The notes below the pieces were generated by a model. The model saw nothing but the letters and a program-made list of their open reading frames with translations, was not told where the DNA came from and did not search any database. DNA of 40,262 nt. It comes from JBBRNH01 sp038230415 (GTDB lineage: Bacteria > Bacteroidota > Bacteroidia > Cytophagales > Spirosomataceae). Position numbers and translations under genes: made by a program. This document shows, one piece after another, positions 37,667 through 40,262 of this stretch. Numbering within the stretch: position 1 is the stretch's first letter; the number at the start of each line of letters is the position of its first letter. The DNA lies in contig JBBRNH010000049.1 of assembly GCA_038230415.1 (NCBI GenBank), positions 1-40,262 on the forward strand, in the 5' to 3' direction.

Positions 37667-40262
37667 TTAGAAGCCCAGACTTACCCGAAAACCGTAGAAC
37701 CGCGTCGGCGGAGCCTGGTATTCGTTGGTGATACCCGTAGCATTGCTGTTGTCGTTCGAGAATTCGGGATCGCTGAAGACGTTGGTTTTTGGCCTGAACA
37801 GAAGCAGGTTACGGCCCGTGAGACTGACGGTTGCCGTGCGGATGAACCCGGTTTTGGCTAAGGCCGAAGCCGGTACGTCATAGCTCAACGCCACCTCGCG
37901 CAACCGCCAGAAATCGGCACTTGTCACATAGCTGCTGCCCGCCTGATGGTAGGCCGAGTTGGTCCAGAAAAACAAGTTGCCATCGCGGGTGGTCAGGCTG
38001 TTGTTGGGCGCAAACGACCCGTCGCTGTTCTGCACCACCGAGTTCGGAAACACAAAATTCTGCCGGTTGTTGTAGGTCGAGCGAATACCCGTTCCGGTAA
38101 ACTCCAATGCACTGCCGACATCGTTATAAATCACGGCTCCGCCCCGGTATTCCCACAGGATATTCAGGCCAAAGTTGCCATATTTAAATGTGTTCGTCAG
38201 GCCAATGCGGTGCAGCGGCTGGGTACTGCCCGCGTATTTCAGCGTGGGGTCTAAGATAGTCTCGCCGTTGCCGTCTACCACCGGACGGCCCACATACTGG
38301 CCCGATTTATCATAGAACGGACTGGCCGGATCGCTGCTGGCGCGTTGAATATCAGTTACATACATAGCCGGAAAACCATAGCCGACCGACGCATACACGT
38401 TAGAAGCAAGGTTTGGCAGTACGGTTCCAGTGGTGCCGTTGAAGGGGATATTGAGCCGGTCTAAACCATTATACAGCGAGACCACTTTGCTGGTCAGGTA
38501 GGTGTAGTTGCCGTTGAGTTCCCACCGAAATTTGCCAGCCGCAATAATGGGCCGCACCTTCAGGTCTACTTCTAAGCCGTTGTTTTCCATCTCGCCGGTG
38601 TTAATCTGCACGGCATTGTAACCCGTTGACCGCGACACATCAATCGGCACGGTTTGGTTAATCGTATTCGATTTATAGTAGGCCAATTCGAGGTTAAACC
38701 GATTCAGGAAGCCAATTTCCAGCCCCACCTCGCGGTTGGTGGTGAACTCCGGTTTCAGGTTCGGGTCGTTCTGCTGATTGCTCAACTGATAGCCCGACAA
38801 ACTGCCGAACGGAAACGCCGTGCCGTTGGTGTAGGAGTTGGTGCCGGGATTAAACGTGTTCTGCAATGAATAGGGCCTCACGTTGATGTTACCCACCGTT
38901 GACACGCCACCCCGCACTTTAAGGTATTGCAGCCAGGTAACGTCTTTCAAGGCCGGAATAGCATCCGACAGAATCACCGATGCGTCTATACTCGGATAAA
39001 AAAACGAGCGGTTCGCTTTCGAGAGCAGTGATGTCCAGTCGTTGCGGACGGTGCCGTGAATGAAGGCGAAATTTTTGTAGCCTACCGTCAGATCGGCAAA
39101 CACCCCAAACAACCGGCTGCGCTCATAAAATTCAGTGACTTCGGGTTGTCCAATCACGTTCGAGATGTTGTACAAACCCGGAATACGGAGGTTCTTGCCG
39201 AACCCGCGCTGATACCGAAAATAATCCTGCTGGATGTGATTGCCCAGAATCAGATTGGTCGTAAAATCACCAAACTTGGGGTTAAGCGACACCAACAGGT
39301 CGCCGGTGAAGCGCGTGGTCAGGCGGTTGATGTCTTCGACCTGCCCGTTCACGAATTTGTTCGACGAGGCAATGTTGCCCGCCCCCCAGGGGTCAGACAG
39401 CGCGTAGTCAGAAAACGTGACGGCGGCCCGGTTGAATTTGAACGACGAGTTTCTGACCTGACCGCCCACCCGGTACAGCACATTAAACCAGTCTTTGACT
39501 TTATAAGCCACGTCTGCCGAGCCAAGTATGGAGTAGGTATTGGTTTTCTGGCGCGAGTTTTCGCCCGATACCTGCCACCAGGGATTTGGGTAATAAGCAT
39601 TAAAATAGCCGTTTACGTCGCCATACGGCCCGTTGATGTCCATCAGGCGCGGGTCGCGGAGGTCAGCGTGGGCGGGCGAGTTCAGCACGTTCCAGTACAC
39701 GGGGCGGTTCTGGGCAAAATCGCCCCCGGCAATATTGGTGTTTGAATACGTAAAATTGACACTGGCGTTTGCCGTGAAGCGGTCAACCACGCGGCCCCCT
39801 TTCAGGCCAATCACGTAGCGTTGGTATTGGTCGTTGGGGATAACACCTTTCTGCCCCACATACTGCAAACTCAGGCCGAAGTAATTTTGGTTATCGCCCA
39901 CGCGGTAGGCAATATCGTGCTGTTGCAGCGATCCCCGGTCAAAAAACGTCCGGCGCGGGTCTTTTTTCAGGGCGGCATACGGCACTTTCAGCGTATCGAG
40001 GCCGGTAACGTTGCCGTTGGCATCTTTGATCTGAACGCCAAAACCGAGAGGCCGGATCGAGCCATCGTAGGCCGGGCCAAAACTCTGATTCTCAAACGGC
40101 ACGTACCGCCGGTTCCCGTTTGCGTCGAGGTAAGGCGCGCCTTCGCCCCCGTTCGAGCCGATTCGGTGGCTGCGACACCGACTGACGCGGAACCAAAGCA
40201 GTTTCAGCATGTGGAAACGGATCTGGAGTTCAAGCAACTCGAAGCGACAGGGAAACTCGTCA
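37667..40262 (-). CDS. SusC/RagA-family TonB-dependent transporter, partial
   Basis: About 830 residues of the C-terminal plug-barrel part of a SusC protein: YVPFENQSFGPAYDGSIRPLG, then QQHDIAYRVGDNQNYFGLSLQYVGQKGVIPND, repeated barrel strands, NREVGLEIGFLNRFNLELAYYKS, and a final RFYGFRVSLGF ending in Phe. The N-terminal signal peptide, carboxypeptidase-like domain, TonB box and most of the plug are missing. The frame stays open to the window edge, but residues coded by 40165-40262 (…FHMLKLLWFRVSRCRSH) do not look like SusC, so the true family sequence seems to end near 40165. It imports ligands together with SusD, 14 bases downstream. A chimeric assembly end or an insertion is possible. Confidence 0.9.
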   Translation of the reverse strand, partial: DEFPCRFELLELQIRFHMLKLLWFRVSRCRSHRIGSNGGEGAPYLDANGNRRYVPFENQSFGPAYDGSIRPLGFGVQIKDANGNVTGLDTLKVPYAALKKDPRRTFFDRGSLQQHDIAYRVGDNQNYFGLSLQYVGQKGVIPNDQYQRYVIGLKGGRVVDRFTANASVNFTYSNTNIAGGDFAQNRPVYWNVLNSPAHADLRDPRLMDINGPYGDVNGYFNAYYPNPWWQVSGENSRQKTNTYSILGSADVAYKVKDWFNVLYRVGGQVRNSSFKFNRAAVTFSDYALSDPWGAGNIASSNKFVNGQVEDINRLTTRFTGDLLVSLNPKFGDFTTNLILGNHIQQDYFRYQRGFGKNLRIPGLYNISNVIGQPEVTEFYERSRLFGVFADLTVGYKNFAFIHGTVRNDWTSLLSKANRSFFYPSIDASVILSDAIPALKDVTWLQYLKVRGGVSTVGNINVRPYSLQNTFNPGTNSYTNGTAFPFGSLSGYQLSNQQNDPNLKPEFTTNREVGLEIGFLNRFNLELAYYKSNTINQTVPIDVSRSTGYNAVQINTGEMENNGLEVDLKVRPIIAAGKFRWELNGNYTYLTSKVVSLYNGLDRLNIPFNGTTGTVLPNLASNVYASVGYGFPAMYVTDIQRASSDPASPFYDKSGQYVGRPVVDGNGETILDPTLKYAGSTQPLHRIGLTNTFKYGNFGLNILWEYRGGAVIYNDVGSALEFTGTGIRSTYNNRQNFVFPNSVVQNSDGSFAPNNSLTTRDGNLFFWTNSAYHQAGSSYVTSADFWRLREVALSYDVPASALAKTGFIRTATVSLTGRNLLLFRPKTNVFSDPEFSNDNSNATGITNEYQAPPTRFYGFRVSLGF

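Noticed and set aside
40165..40262. A plus-strand partial gene running off the right edge (…KQFQHVETDLEFKQLEATGKLV)
   Set aside because: The frame is open and the residues look protein-like, but about 33 codons at a suspect contig end are too little to support a call.

Overview
This window looks like a chromosomal contig from a Bacteroidota bacterium of the order Cytophagales, most probably a member of the Spirosomaceae (Spirosoma/Fibrella/Rudanella type). The support is the SusC/SusD pair, the DUF1735-type and IPT/TIG lipoproteins, a DUF5916 outer-membrane protein, LytTR-type signalling, Uma2 and DUF6934 families, weak Shine-Dalgarno signals, and promoter-like TTG-N20-TAnnTTTG sequences typical of the phylum. 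GC content is moderately high by eye. I saw no tRNA, rRNA, CRISPR array, phage block or complete insertion sequence. Both ends look like assembly edges: the first ~130 bases are homopolymer-rich, and the SusC gene at the right edge appears to lose its family similarity about 100 bases before the end.

Left part (1-9.6 kb): a short-chain dehydrogenase, a YoeB toxin with its antitoxin, then on the minus strand a DUF5916 outer-membrane protein, a Uma2-family protein, and a translationally coupled ABC exporter (ATPase plus a giant permease fused to a catalytically dead M1-peptidase-like domain). The permease gene carries an 85-bp perfect palindrome read in frame. Next is a secreted DUF5694 protein. 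It diverges from a LytS-type histidine kinase and LytTR response regulator (9.8-11.6 kb), and the intergenic region carries mirrored direct repeats with 21-bp periodicity that look like LytTR operators.

Middle part (11.7-20.6 kb): a tightly spaced minus-strand run nfu - DUF6934 - small ORF - ABC-F ATPase - hicB - hicA - uma2; ribosomal proteins L27 and L21 with a recognisable promoter; a PaaI-type thioesterase; then a plus-strand run of a phosphosulfolactate synthase-like gene broken by one nonsense codon, a DedA protein, aroE and nagA.

Right part (20.6-35.1 kb): a PD-(D/E)XK nuclease-like protein overlaps nagA tail to tail. A von Willebrand factor A protein and a MoxR/ChlI-like AAA+ ATPase, which probably work together, are separated by a 5-kb cassette (a metzincin-type metalloprotease without a visible signal peptide, a ten-repeat IPT/TIG surface lipoprotein, an enoyl-CoA hydratase, a third Uma2 protein). 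Then come ribD, a class II aldolase-like protein, an exported protein of the family often labelled asparagine synthetase B, a small conserved protein, and an S9 prolyl-oligopeptidase-type peptidase.

Right end (35.2-40.3 kb, minus strand): a SusC-SusD-DUF1735 outer-membrane uptake operon, converging on the peptidase through strong hairpins.

Recurring themes are small toxin-antitoxin or nuclease-like modules (YoeB, HicAB, three Uma2, one PD-(D/E)XK) and a family of intergenic palindromes built from heptamer repeats, two of them sharing an exact CTGACGCGAA core.
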